From contig NZ_CP120677.1 of assembly GCF_029537395.1 (NCBI RefSeq), positions 806,001-870,000 on the forward strand: DNA of 64,000 nucleotides, in the 5' to 3' direction. The stretch is from Tissierella sp. Yu-01 (GTDB taxonomy: Bacteria; Bacillota; Clostridia; Tissierellales; Tissierellaceae). Each line of letters begins with the position of its first letter. Position 1 is the stretch's first letter. Below the pieces are notes generated by a model that was given only the letters and a program-made list of their open reading frames with translations, had not been told where the DNA came from and searched no databases. Below, one piece after another: positions 18,801 to 26,190 of the stretch. The position numbers and the translations under genes were made by a program.

Positions 18801-19420
18801 ATCTCTAATGATTCTTTTTGGCTTGAAACTTCATGTATTAAATCCTTTATTCTCGTAAGATTATTATCAGTTTTATCTAATTTTCTTTCAGCTTCTTCTT
18901 TTTTGGTTTTATATTTTATTATTCCTGCTGCCTCTTCGAATATATTACGCCTATCCTCTGGTTTATTGGACAAAATTTCTTCAATTCTACCTTGTCCAAT
19001 AATGGAATAGCCATCTTTTCCAATACCAGAGTCCATGAATAATTCACGAATATCCTTAAGTCTACATGAATTTTTATTTATATAATATTCACTTTCCCCT
19101 GACCTAAACATTCTTCTAGTTACAGCAACTTCTATATAGTCAACTGGTATTTTACCATCACTATTATCAAAGGTAATAGTAACTTCAGCATAACCTAAGG
19201 CTCTCCTTTTATCTGTACCTGAGAATATTACATCCTCCATTCTAGTTCCCCTTAGACTCTTTATACTCTGTTCCCCTAAAACCCATCTAATAGCATCGGA
19301 AATATTGCTTTTCCCACTACCATTTGGACCTACGATAGCTGTAATTTCATTTTTAAATTCTATTTCTGTTTTATCAGCGAATGATTTAAAACCTTGTATT
19401 TCAAGTTTTTTAAGATACAT
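15839..19420 (-). CDS. smc: Chromosome segregation ATPase SMC
   Basis: The core subunit of the SMC-ScpAB condensin, which organises the nucleoid. I start it at ATG 19418-19420 (MYLKKLEIQGFKSFA), eight bases from GGAG. The 1193-aa protein has the N-terminal head with Walker A GPNGSGKSN, a long charged coiled coil, a central hinge around residues 510-670 (with GYYKSVKGLLKG and GGSITGGS), a second coiled coil, and the C-terminal head with signature LSGGEKSLTAVAL and Walker B CILDEIDAALDE. The neighbours rnc and ftsY are conserved; a radical SAM gene is inserted between rnc and smc. Confidence 0.97.
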   Translation of the reverse strand: MYLKKLEIQGFKSFADKTEIEFKNEITAIVGPNGSGKSNISDAIRWVLGEQSIKSLRGTRMEDVIFSGTDKRRALGYAEVTITFDNSDGKIPVDYIEVAVTRRMFRSGESEYYINKNSCRLKDIRELFMDSGIGKDGYSIIGQGRIEEILSNKPEDRRNIFEEAAGIIKYKTKKEEAERKLDKTDNNLTRIKDLIHEVSSQKESLEIEADKAIKFTKFFTKLRDLEVNLYIRNIRKLENQIKDVKLEKEKLVNDLKLIDEERLLIETEYNNHKSNIQKIENEIEEKRTIKFDTIQSYEKNKNQVSILLEKENFLRKDFERLQGEKEDFKFKFHELENSEIETNRELEDINKQLNDINFEFNNKTQELKELDNSIHINELELENSKNIMLSYYNLTSDKKSEINSIIAFKNNIDSRVIQLNKDIEFCNIRKEELIKELDVLYSNETVLKEKTIVQKEKINSLYIKKADIENEYKVLENVIRENQIKLNGLNTSLNIIKNMEADYEGYYKSVKGLLKGTSNDIELRKGLVGVVADLFKVDYKYERAIDICLGSNIQNIVVETESDAKKFVKYLKEKHLGRATFLPLNIIKGKTIRLDQRDMDEFNIIGLAHELLTYDEKYKNIFEFLIGRTIVVKGIDDGIKLSKKLKHMYKIVTLDGEVFNTGGSITGGSTGNGKESISIINRKNKIKSLKEETSLVNNEISKYEEKKLIITNNLRDIENETVALENNTKTLEISILENINKQSSIKYEINRTDEEIKKKEAEIANLNKEHENFQANREELDDALREIEIKTEDLKNIIKEKNEVFTSLKDKRNELDKEITNLRITINTIENQKEALLNKTQNYYLTNEQYKNSLIEKEKAIDNINTELIALKDDREKIQSEVIKYESSEDTINIILNDLIKKKDALLKKFYDEQDRLKVLNKRISDIENQGNSHEVKLTRFEIQYENYHTKLMDDYEMTLEDALKLEREISDFHNVQIEIRELKDNIKELGNVNISAIDEFKNISERFEFLTIQQNDLIKAKEDLKEVIRDMEKKMRVQFISSFDEINNNFTEVFAILFNGGTARLELEDEEDILTSGIEIKVQPPGKKLQSLSLLSGGEKSLTAVALLFSILRMKPSPFCILDEIDAALDEANIYRYTKYLKSFDDMTQFVLITHRKTTMEIADVLYGVTMEEEGVSKLISVKLKDNLVEAS

Positions 19421-19440
19421 AGCTATCACTCCATATTTGT

Positions 19441-19491
19441 ATTGGTAGCAATTGCCTCACACAACTGCAACCAGGCATAATCTCGTTATAA
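19441..19491 (-). repeat. Second copy of the intergenic repeat, upstream of smc
   Basis: Short form of the block at 10387-10585: an ATTG...CAAT stem (19441-19452), the CTCACACA...TGCAAC stretch (19455-19471) and TCTCGTTATAA (19481-19491). About 20 of 23 aligned bases match each unit upstream of rbgA. Strand is arbitrary. Confidence 0.55.
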
Positions 19492-19493
19492 AC

Positions 19494-19519
19494 GAAGGTT
19501 CCCAATGTAGGAAACCTTC
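19494..19519 (-). terminator. Hairpin after the radical SAM gene
   Basis: A 7-bp stem (19494-19500 with 19513-19519) touches the stop codon of the radical SAM gene. The T-run behind it is poor, so termination before smc is probably partial. Confidence 0.4.
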
Positions 19520-20616
19520 TATTTTGTCTTAATTTGAAAGTTCTTTAAGAACTCGTCCATTAATTTTATCAAATTAATATTATCATAATATTTATCAATA
19601 TTAAAAGAAATAGAATCTTTGTCCATATTTTTTTGATATATTTTGACATTTTTAAATCCATATATATTTTTCCAATACTTTATATTACCTGATTTTTGAC
19701 CAGCAATTACAGATATCATATTACTATTTGCCTCAATAATAAGATTATGTTGGTTTGTCATGATATTTTTATCCTTTAAATAAAAATCAAGTAATAGTCT
19801 AATTATATTAGCTTCAACCAGTTGCCTAAAAGCAGCATGAAATGGTCCAGCAACAACGTCTCTACCAAGTTGGATATTCTCAGTAGGTTGTAGACCAACT
19901 CTTATTACATTGATATTATTGATATAAAAATACATTAAAAATATTGAAGTCTGATCTATGGCTTTATTCAAATCTAAAGGTTTGTAATACCCTTCGTTAT
20001 ATTGTTTTTCTAAATAAGTGTCTTTAACAACCAGTGTCGGATAAATCCTAACACAATCAGGCTTAAGTTTTATAAATTCATGACAGGTATATAAAGACTT
20101 TTGAAAAGAATCTAAAGGTAAGCCTACCATCATTTGTAAACCTAAATTAAAACCATAATCTCTGATTAATTTACTAGAGTAGTATACTACATCAGAAGTA
20201 TGTCCTCTCTCACTAACAGCTAACACATCTTCATCTAAAGATTGTACTCCTAATTCTATTGTATCAACTTCATATTTTTTTAGATTTTTTAATACTTCTT
20301 CGTCTATGGCATCTGGTCTTGTCGATAATCTGATTTCATTAATTAGTCCATCTTTTTTAAATTTATAAGGTATCTCTAATAAATTACTTTGGGTTTCAAG
20401 ATCAATAGCTGTGAAACTACCTCCATAAAATGCTACCTCGATAAATGCATCTTTTTTAAAATATCCTAGATATTCTAATATAGTTTTCTCAACTTCTTCT
20501 TGTGTTACATTAGTAGATAATCCTGTTATCTTTTTTTGATTACAGAAAATGCAATCATGAGGGCACCCAAAATGAGGAACAAAAATAGGTATAATATAAT
20601 GTTTACTCATAATCAT
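19519..20616 (-). CDS. Elp3-like radical SAM protein of unknown substrate
   Basis: A 365-aa radical S-adenosylmethionine enzyme of the Elp3-like group often found beside rnc in Clostridia. The cluster-binding triad is CPHDCIFC near residue 20, inside IPIFVPHFGCPHDC, followed by FYGGSFTAI, a glycine-rich SAM-binding segment, and ELGVQSLDEDVL. No acetyltransferase (GNAT) domain like that of true Elp3 is seen, so tRNA wobble modification cannot be assumed. The start overlaps the rnc stop by several bases; MSKHYIIP (ATG 20608-20610) is an alternative. No clear ribosome binding site, so translation is probably coupled to rnc. Confidence 0.85.
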   Translation of the reverse strand: MIMSKHYIIPIFVPHFGCPHDCIFCNQKKITGLSTNVTQEEVEKTILEYLGYFKKDAFIEVAFYGGSFTAIDLETQSNLLEIPYKFKKDGLINEIRLSTRPDAIDEEVLKNLKKYEVDTIELGVQSLDEDVLAVSERGHTSDVVYYSSKLIRDYGFNLGLQMMVGLPLDSFQKSLYTCHEFIKLKPDCVRIYPTLVVKDTYLEKQYNEGYYKPLDLNKAIDQTSIFLMYFYINNINVIRVGLQPTENIQLGRDVVAGPFHAAFRQLVEANIIRLLLDFYLKDKNIMTNQHNLIIEANSNMISVIAGQKSGNIKYWKNIYGFKNVKIYQKNMDKDSISFNIDKYYDNINLIKLMDEFLKNFQIKTK

Positions 20617-21325
20617 CGCCCATAAGTATTAGAGCTTCTTTTGCAGCCATTTGTTCAGCTTCTTTTTTATTTCTACCTATACCCGAACCTATAACATCAT
20701 TATTTATAGTAACATCAATATAAAATAGTTTATTATGGTCAGGCCCTTCTTCTTTGGTTACAAAATATTCTATTTTACCTTTAGTTACTTTTTGTAATCT
20801 TTCTTGCAGTTCAGTTTTATAATCAATAAATAGATCCCCTTTAGCAACGGCATGAACAATATCAGCTTCAAAGTTTGATAAAAGCAAAAGGTTTACGGTT
20901 TCAAAGTTGCTATCTATTAATATAGCACCTGTAATAGCCTCACTTGCATCAGCTAGTATTGATTCTCTTTCTCTTCCGCCTGTTGCCTCTTCACCTTTTC
21001 CTAATAACAAATATTTCCCTAACTCAATATTTCTGGCTACGAAAGCCAAGGAAGGTTCACATACTACCTTAGCTCTTATTTTTGTTAATTCGCCTTCAGG
21101 ATAAAATGGATATTTATTATACAAATATTTACTCACTACAAGATTAATAACTGTATCTCCTAGAAACTCTAATCTTTCGTTACATTTGCTTATATGCAAA
21201 TTATGCTCATTAGCGTAGGAACTATGAGTTAAAGCAGTATCAAGTAGCTCTATATCATGAAAATAATAATTTAATTTTTCTTGAAGTGATTCTAACTCTT
21301 TTATACGTTCATTACTAATTTTCAA
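20603..21325 (-). CDS. rnc: Ribonuclease III
   Basis: Double-strand-specific endoribonuclease that matures rRNA precursors. The start is a TTG (21323-21325), six bases after GGGGGA; no in-frame ATG lies nearby. The 240-aa protein has the RNase III domain with the signature NERLEFLGDTVINL (about residues 44-57) and the second acidic cluster in LADASEAITGAI. The double-stranded-RNA-binding domain begins near residue 165 (DYKTELQERLQ) and ends GRNKKEAEQMAAKEAL. It follows acpP, as in B. subtilis. Confidence 0.97.
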   Translation of the reverse strand: MKISNERIKELESLQEKLNYYFHDIELLDTALTHSSYANEHNLHISKCNERLEFLGDTVINLVVSKYLYNKYPFYPEGELTKIRAKVVCEPSLAFVARNIELGKYLLLGKGEEATGGRERESILADASEAITGAILIDSNFETVNLLLLSNFEADIVHAVAKGDLFIDYKTELQERLQKVTKGKIEYFVTKEEGPDHNKLFYIDVTINNDVIGSGIGRNKKEAEQMAAKEALILMGDDYE

Positions 21326-21359
21326 ACGAATTCCCCCAAATAAATCTGTATCACCTTAA

Positions 21360-21599
21360 CTAATTATCTTCTTCTATTATGCTTTTTATATAATTAACTG
21401 CATCACCAACAGTTTTAATTCTTTCTACATCTTCATCATCAATTTCTAAATCAAATTCATCCTCTAATGCCATAACTAGTTCTACTAAATCTAAAGAATC
21501 AGCATTCAGATCATCCTTGAATGATGTTTCTAATGTTATATCCTTTTCATTAATATTAAATTGAGTAGCTATAATATCAAATAATTTTTTTGTTGCCAT
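21360..21599 (-). CDS. acpP: Acyl carrier protein
   Basis: Carries growing acyl chains on a 4'-phosphopantetheine arm. The start is ATG 21597-21599 (MATKKLFDI), five bases after GGAGGG. The protein is 79 aa and acidic; the prosthetic-group serine is Ser35 in [11 protein letters not shown]. It lies one base from the plsX stop codon. In B. subtilis fabD and fabG stand between plsX and acpP; here they are absent from this spot. Confidence 0.97.
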   Translation of the reverse strand: MATKKLFDIIATQFNINEKDITLETSFKDDLNADSLDLVELVMALEDEFDLEIDDEDVERIKTVGDAVNYIKSIIEEDN

Positions 21600-21600
21600 T

Positions 21601-22608
21601 TTATCCCTCCTGATTATTTTTGTCTTTATTAATATTATTTTCAATTGTTTTTATAGTATCATTTTCAATAAATGCGATTAATTGTCTAATTCCATTCTTA
21701 AAAGCATAAGCATCTGAACTACCATGAGCTTTAACAACTGGTAACTTAGTACCTAATAAAGGAGCCCCTCCATATTCTCTATAATCCATTTTCTTTTTTA
21801 TATCGCTTAATTCGGACTTTAATAGTAACGCTCCAATTTTAGATTTGGTATTTGACATTAATGATTTTTTTAATATAGAAAATATTGAAATTGCCATTCC
21901 CTCAGTTAATTTTAGCACAATATTCCCAACGAAACCATCAGCTACTATTACATCAACATCACCTTCAGGAAGATTTCTACCTTCAACATTTCCAATAAAA
22001 TTAATATCTTCGCCTTTAAGCAAATCAAATGCCTCTTTTGATAACTGATTACCCTTTCCTTCTTCAGTTCCAATATTAACTAAGCCAACCTTTGGATTTT
22101 TTCTTCCAAAAACATTTTCCATATAAATCGAACCCATTAAACCAAACTGTTTTAAATACTCAGGCTTACAATCTACATTTGCGCCTGCATCAACTAATAA
22201 AGATAAACCTTTTGTTGTTGGATAAACAGATGTTAATGCAGCCCTATCAATTCCTGTAATTCTCTTTATTATAAATAATCCACCAGCTAATAATGCACCT
22301 GTACTACCAGCGGAAATAAATCCATCGCCTAATCCGTCTTTAAGTGCATTAAGACCAACTACTAATGAACTATTCTTTTTTCTTCTTATAGCTATAGCAG
22401 GATCATCATCATTTGTAATTACATCATCAGCGTTTAGTATTTGGATTTTATCATCTGAATATTTATATTTACTTAATTCTTCTTTAATAATTTGTTCTTT
22501 ACCTACAATTGTTATTTCAATATCGTATTCATTAACTGCGTCAACACATCCTTTTACAATTTCTCCTGGTGCGTTGTCTCCTCCCATACCATCAACAATT
22601 ATATTCAT
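21601..22608 (-). CDS. plsX: Phosphate acyltransferase PlsX
   Basis: Makes acyl-phosphate from acyl-ACP for the first acylation of glycerol-3-phosphate. The 335-aa product opens with [18 protein letters not shown], the family signature, and continues with [30 protein letters not shown] and [11 protein letters not shown]. The ATG follows GGGAGG. The neighbours acpP and rpmF are typical. It links functionally to plsY, gpsA and fakA elsewhere in the window. Confidence 0.97.
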   Translation of the reverse strand: MNIIVDGMGGDNAPGEIVKGCVDAVNEYDIEITIVGKEQIIKEELSKYKYSDDKIQILNADDVITNDDDPAIAIRRKKNSSLVVGLNALKDGLGDGFISAGSTGALLAGGLFIIKRITGIDRAALTSVYPTTKGLSLLVDAGANVDCKPEYLKQFGLMGSIYMENVFGRKNPKVGLVNIGTEEGKGNQLSKEAFDLLKGEDINFIGNVEGRNLPEGDVDVIVADGFVGNIVLKLTEGMAISIFSILKKSLMSNTKSKIGALLLKSELSDIKKKMDYREYGGAPLLGTKLPVVKAHGSSDAYAFKNGIRQLIAFIENDTIKTIENNINKDKNNQEG

Positions 22609-22737
22609 CGTATACCTCCCAAATATTACTACTGATTTTAAATATATATGACTATAGTAAAAAAATCAATAATAATTAGCATATATATAACTTAAACAGA
22701 TGTTTTTAATAATACACCGTTGTAATTTAGCAGATAA

Positions 22738-22769
22738 AAAAAGATAGTGAAGTTACTCACTATCTTTTT
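22738..22769 (-). terminator. Intrinsic terminator of DUF177-rpmF
   Basis: A 13-bp stem (22738-22750 with 22757-22769, six-base loop) with T-run on the minus strand, just after the rpmF stop. Some readthrough to plsX is likely because no strong promoter is seen in the 130-base gap that follows. Confidence 0.8.
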
Positions 22770-22771
22770 CA

Positions 22772-22951
22772 CTATTCAACTACAATAACTTCTCTGTTTT
22801 TGTAATAGCCACAGCTTGGACAAACTCTATGTGGTTGTTTTGGCTCATGACATTGTGGGCATTCAACTACAGTAGCTTTATTTAGTCTATAAGAAGAAGC
22901 TCTTCTCTTGTTCTTTCTTTGTTTAGAAGTTTTTCTTTTTGGTACTGCCAT
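22772..22951 (-). CDS. rpmF: 50S ribosomal protein L32
   Basis: A 59-aa protein read from ATG 22949-22951 to TAG 22772-22774, with AAGGAGGTG nine bases upstream. It begins MAVPKRKTSKQRKNKRR, the L32 signature, and has a zinc ribbon with two CxxC pairs (CPQC and CPSC), so it is the zinc-containing paralogue type. It follows the DUF177 gene by 13 bases, the near-universal pairing, and a terminator follows. Confidence 0.97.
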   Translation of the reverse strand: MAVPKRKTSKQRKNKRRASSYRLNKATVVECPQCHEPKQPHRVCPSCGYYKNREVIVVE

Positions 22952-22964
22952 TTAAAACACCTCC

Positions 22965-23480
22965 TTATTTCTTAGGAAAAAGTTCCTTTAACTTTTCCAA
23001 TCTTGGGTCAATTGTATATCCCATACAATCACAGGATTGGGTATTTAGGTTTACACCACACTGAGGGCATAAGCCTTTACAATCTTTACTGCATAAAACT
23101 TTCATAGGTAGGGAACTAACAACTTGACTCCAAATATAACTATCCAAATCTAAGAGATCATTTTCATCGTAATAAATTATCTCTTCATCATCGTCTTCAT
23201 CAATGGTCTTCCCTTTGCTTTCTTTAAGCTTTCCTGATAAAACTGTTTTCGCTTCATTTGTTGTGGATTCTAAGCATCTATCACAATTGCTTTCATATGT
23301 ATAACATATGTTCACATGAATCTGATATTCGCTATCTACTTTAAAAATATCCCCATCAAATTTTATAGGATTGATGATTCTTATATCGCTGTCCTTTGGT
23401 AATAATTTACTCTCTAATTCACCATCTAAATGATAGGAATGTTTATGTCCATCAAGAAAACTTGATAAATCAAATATCAT
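22965..23480 (-). CDS. yceD: DUF177 protein (YceD family)
   Basis: YceD/DUF177 proteins are linked to 23S rRNA maturation or accumulation and nearly always precede rpmF, as here. The start ATG 23478-23480 (MIFDLSSFLDG) lies six bases after GAGGTG; the product is 171 aa. Two cysteine motifs stand out: CDRCLES in the middle, and a C-terminal CSKDCKGLCPQCG followed by CDC, consistent with a metal site. An acidic run (DEDDDEE) separates them. A consensus promoter sits just upstream. Confidence 0.9.
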   Translation of the reverse strand: MIFDLSSFLDGHKHSYHLDGELESKLLPKDSDIRIINPIKFDGDIFKVDSEYQIHVNICYTYESNCDRCLESTTNEAKTVLSGKLKESKGKTIDEDDDEEIIYYDENDLLDLDSYIWSQVVSSLPMKVLCSKDCKGLCPQCGVNLNTQSCDCMGYTIDPRLEKLKELFPKK

Positions 23481-23509
23481 CAATTTCACCTCTTAAACTA
23501 CCAACCATT

Positions 23510-23538
23510 ATTATACAAAGCAGTTTTTCATTTGTCAA
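23510..23538 (-). promoter_or_regulatory. Consensus sigma-A promoter before DUF177-rpmF
   Basis: Minus-strand TTGACA (23533-23538), 17-base spacer, TATAAT (23510-23515): a perfect match. It probably drives DUF177-rpmF and, by readthrough, plsX-acpP-rnc and beyond. Confidence 0.85.
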
Positions 23539-23541
23539 GAA

Positions 23542-24741
23542 TTATCTGTTACTAACTAATTCAAGAGTATCTCTAGCTATCATTAATTCTTCATTAGTAG
23601 GTATAACCATAACAGTTGTTGCAGATAAGTTTTTACTTACTATAGCTTCTTCTCCTCTTATATTATTTAATTCTTTGTCAACTCTAATATTTAAACATTC
23701 TAAGCCTTCACATATTCTTTCACGCATTTCTGCAGAATTTTCACCTATACCTGCAGTAAATACTAAAACATCAATACGGCACATTTGAGCTGCATAAGCT
23801 GCAATATACTTAGTAACCTTATTTGCAAAAACGTCTAATGCTAATTTTGCTCTTACATTGCCTTCTTCTTCGGCAATTTCTAAGTCTCTAAAGTCACTAC
23901 TAATTCCAGAAATTCCTAAAACACCGGACTTTTTGTTTAACATATTATTTACTTCATCAAAAGACATATTCTCTTTTTCCATTATAAAAGGAATTATTGC
24001 TGGGTCAATATCTCCTGATCTAGTTCCCATAGCTAAACCCTCTAAAGGAGTAAAGCCCATACTTGTATCTACAGATAATCCACCTTGAACAGCTGTAACG
24101 CTTGAGCCGTTTCCTAAATGACAAGTAACAATGTTTAAATCCTTAATATCTTTTCCTAATATTTCAGCAGCTCTTTTAGAAACATATTTATGTGATGTTC
24201 CGTGGAATCCATATCTTCTTATTTTATATTTCTCATAATACTCATAAGGCATTGCATAAATATAATTCTCAGCAGGAATTGTTTGGTGGAATGCAGTATC
24301 AAATACACTTACCATTGGAGTACTTGGCATTAATTCTTGACAAGCGGTTATTCCTATGATATTTGGTGGGTTGTGTAATGGTGCTAATTCAATATTTTTT
24401 TCAAGAGCTTCCATAACTGCATCATCAATTATAACTGAATCAGTGAAATCTTCGCCACCATGTACAACTCTATGACCTACAGCACCTATTTCATCTAATG
24501 AACTTATAGCTCCATGTTCTTTATCTACGATAGCTTTTAAAACTAATTCTAGGGCTTTTTTATGATCATTCATTGGCTCTTCTATAACAAGTCTTTCCTT
24601 ACCTGTAGTGTCATGTTTGATTCTTGAGCCTTCGATACCAATTCTCTCTACTAAACCCTTCGCAAGAACAACCTCTCCATTCATATCAATCAATTGATAT
24701 TTTAAGGATGAACTCCCGCAGTTAATAACTAAAATATTCAT
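23542..24741 (-). CDS. ackA: Acetate kinase
   Basis: Interconverts acetyl-phosphate and acetate with ATP formation, a main energy step in anaerobes. The second of two adjacent ATGs (24739-24741) is preferred because it is six bases from GGAGGT; the product is 399 aa. Signatures are [14 protein letters not shown] at the N terminus, [28 protein letters not shown] and a C-terminal [11 protein letters not shown]. No phosphotransacetylase gene lies beside it. It is divergent from tmcAL, which uses acetate. Confidence 0.97.
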   Translation of the reverse strand: MNILVINCGSSSLKYQLIDMNGEVVLAKGLVERIGIEGSRIKHDTTGKERLVIEEPMNDHKKALELVLKAIVDKEHGAISSLDEIGAVGHRVVHGGEDFTDSVIIDDAVMEALEKNIELAPLHNPPNIIGITACQELMPSTPMVSVFDTAFHQTIPAENYIYAMPYEYYEKYKIRRYGFHGTSHKYVSKRAAEILGKDIKDLNIVTCHLGNGSSVTAVQGGLSVDTSMGFTPLEGLAMGTRSGDIDPAIIPFIMEKENMSFDEVNNMLNKKSGVLGISGISSDFRDLEIAEEEGNVRAKLALDVFANKVTKYIAAYAAQMCRIDVLVFTAGIGENSAEMRERICEGLECLNIRVDKELNNIRGEEAIVSKNLSATTVMVIPTNEELMIARDTLELVSNR

Positions 24742-24772
24742 CATTCTACCTCCATTATCTTAATCTATAACA

Positions 24773-24801
24773 ATAGTATTACAAATTCTTCAAAAAATCA
24801 A
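24773..24801 (-). promoter_or_regulatory. Likely promoter of ackA
   Basis: Minus-strand -35 TTGATT (24796-24801), 17-base spacer, -10 TACTAT (24773-24778). Confidence 0.5.
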
Positions 24802-24812
24802 CATTATAAATG

Positions 24813-24840
24813 TTGTTTTTATGTGTATAAATGAGATAAT
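24813..24840 (+). promoter_or_regulatory. Possible promoter of tmcAL
   Basis: Plus-strand TTGTTT (24813-24818), 16-base spacer, GATAAT (24835-24840); a TATAAT at 24840-24845 is an alternative -10. Confidence 0.4.
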
Positions 24841-24872
24841 ATAATACAACAGAAGATAATTAGGAGGAACAA

Positions 24873-26126
24873 ATGAAGGTAATAGGTTTTATTACAGAAT
24901 ACAATCCTTTTCATTATGGACATAAGTATCATTATGAAATATCCAAAAAACTGACTGATTCTACACATACAATTGCAGTAATGAGTGGTTCCTTTGTTCA
25001 AAGAGGCGAACCTTCTCTTATTGATAAATGGACTAAGGCTAAAATCGCCATTGATAACGGAATTGATCTGGTGATTGAATTGCCTTTCATTTATTCTGTA
25101 CAAAGTGCGGAATTCTTTGCATATGGTGGTGTTAGTATACTAGACTCCTTAAATATAGTAGATTATATTGCTTTTGGTAGTGAAATTGAAAGTCTAAATC
25201 CTCTACGAAAAATTGCGAGCATACTCAATAATGAACCACCTAAATATAAGGAGTTTTTAAAAGAATATTTAAATAAAGGTAATTCTTTCTCATCCGCTAG
25301 AAGCCAAGCATTATCAGAATATATAAAATTATCTAATCCCAATGATACTACACCGTATGATCTTATTTTAAAACAATCTAATAATATACTTGGTATCGAA
25401 TACCTGAAGTCTTTAAATCGGCTTAATTCAAAAATAAAGCCTATTTCAATTAAACGAAAAGGAAATAACTATAACGACATTGAAATTACAACTAATATAG
25501 CTTCTGCTACTGCCATCAGAAAAAAGATACTTAGTGGCAATTTAGATGGGGTAAAAGACCATATCCCTCCAGCTACTTATTATTATCTGAATAACTTCTA
25601 TAAAAAATACGGAACATTTAATTCTTTAAGTAACTATAATCAAATATTTCAATATATTTTTAGAAGTACCGATAAATCAAAATTCAATCGTATAATGGAT
25701 ATAGAAAATGGACTTGAAAACAGAATAATTAAGGCTAGTTCTGATGAAATTCAAATAGAAGAAATAATAAAATCCGTTACAACTAAGAGGTATCCTTCTA
25801 CTAGAATTAAAAGAATATTAGTTCATCTCCTATCAAATCTTGATAAAGAGACTATTCAAATGATATACAAAACTCCAGTTAATTATATTAGAGTCTTAGG
25901 CTCTAATCAAAAAGGACTTGAAATATTAAGAAATATAAAAAATAATTCTAATGTAAACATAATAACTAAATTTGCTGACCATAAATCTCTTAAAAGCGAG
26001 GAAATAGATTTGATGTTAAGTTATGAAGAAATGGCTACTAATTTGTATTTTTTAGGCATTACTAAAAATAAACCTTTAGTAAATATGGATTATAAATTAT
26101 CACCATATATAACGAAAGATATTTGA
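24873..26126 (+). CDS. tmcAL: tRNA(Met) cytidine acetate ligase TmcAL
   Basis: TmcAL (formerly YlbM) makes N4-acetylcytidine at the wobble base of elongator tRNA-Met, using acetate and ATP via acetyl-AMP. The 417-aa protein has the nucleotidyltransferase start GFITEYNPFHYGHKYH with the HxGH motif, then SGSFVQRGEPSLIDKWTKAK, and a C-terminal part ending KLSPYITKDI. The ATG follows TAGGAGG. It is one of four plus-strand genes and is divergent from ackA; acetate links the two enzymes. ylbJ follows directly. Confidence 0.93.
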   Translation: MKVIGFITEYNPFHYGHKYHYEISKKLTDSTHTIAVMSGSFVQRGEPSLIDKWTKAKIAIDNGIDLVIELPFIYSVQSAEFFAYGGVSILDSLNIVDYIAFGSEIESLNPLRKIASILNNEPPKYKEFLKEYLNKGNSFSSARSQALSEYIKLSNPNDTTPYDLILKQSNNILGIEYLKSLNRLNSKIKPISIKRKGNNYNDIEITTNIASATAIRKKILSGNLDGVKDHIPPATYYYLNNFYKKYGTFNSLSNYNQIFQYIFRSTDKSKFNRIMDIENGLENRIIKASSDEIQIEEIIKSVTTKRYPSTRIKRILVHLLSNLDKETIQMIYKTPVNYIRVLGSNQKGLEILRNIKNNSNVNIITKFADHKSLKSEEIDLMLSYEEMATNLYFLGITKNKPLVNMDYKLSPYITKDI

Positions 26127-26146
26127 GATAAATAAAATCATACCTT
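26119..26146 (+). promoter_or_regulatory. Sigma-E-like promoter of ylbJ/spoVV
   Basis: Plus-strand ATATT (26119-26123), 15-base spacer, CATACCTT (26139-26146), close to the sporulation sigma-E consensus (KMATATT and CATACANT). The -35 lies in the last codons of tmcAL. In B. subtilis spoVV (ylbJ) is a sigma-E gene. No experimental support here. Confidence 0.45.
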
Positions 26147-26186
26147 CTTTCATATACATAAAGTACAGTATATAGAAAGAAGGTAT
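26140..26186 (+). promoter_or_regulatory. Hairpin covering the ylbJ ribosome binding site
   Basis: Arms 26140-26151 and 26175-26186 form a 12-bp perfect stem, extended by ATATAC (26152-26157) with GTATAT (26168-26173). The 3' arm holds AGAAGG, the ribosome binding site of ylbJ. No T-run follows, so this is not a terminator in the plus direction. Confidence 0.65.
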
Positions 26187-26190
26187 TCTC

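Noticed and set aside
24819-25103. 94-codon minus-strand open frame
   Set aside because: Antisense to the start of tmcAL, which has clear family motifs.
26140-26186. Hairpin between tmcAL and ylbJ read as a terminator
   Set aside because: No T-run follows in the plus direction and the 3' arm is the ylbJ ribosome binding site; a translation-control role fits better.
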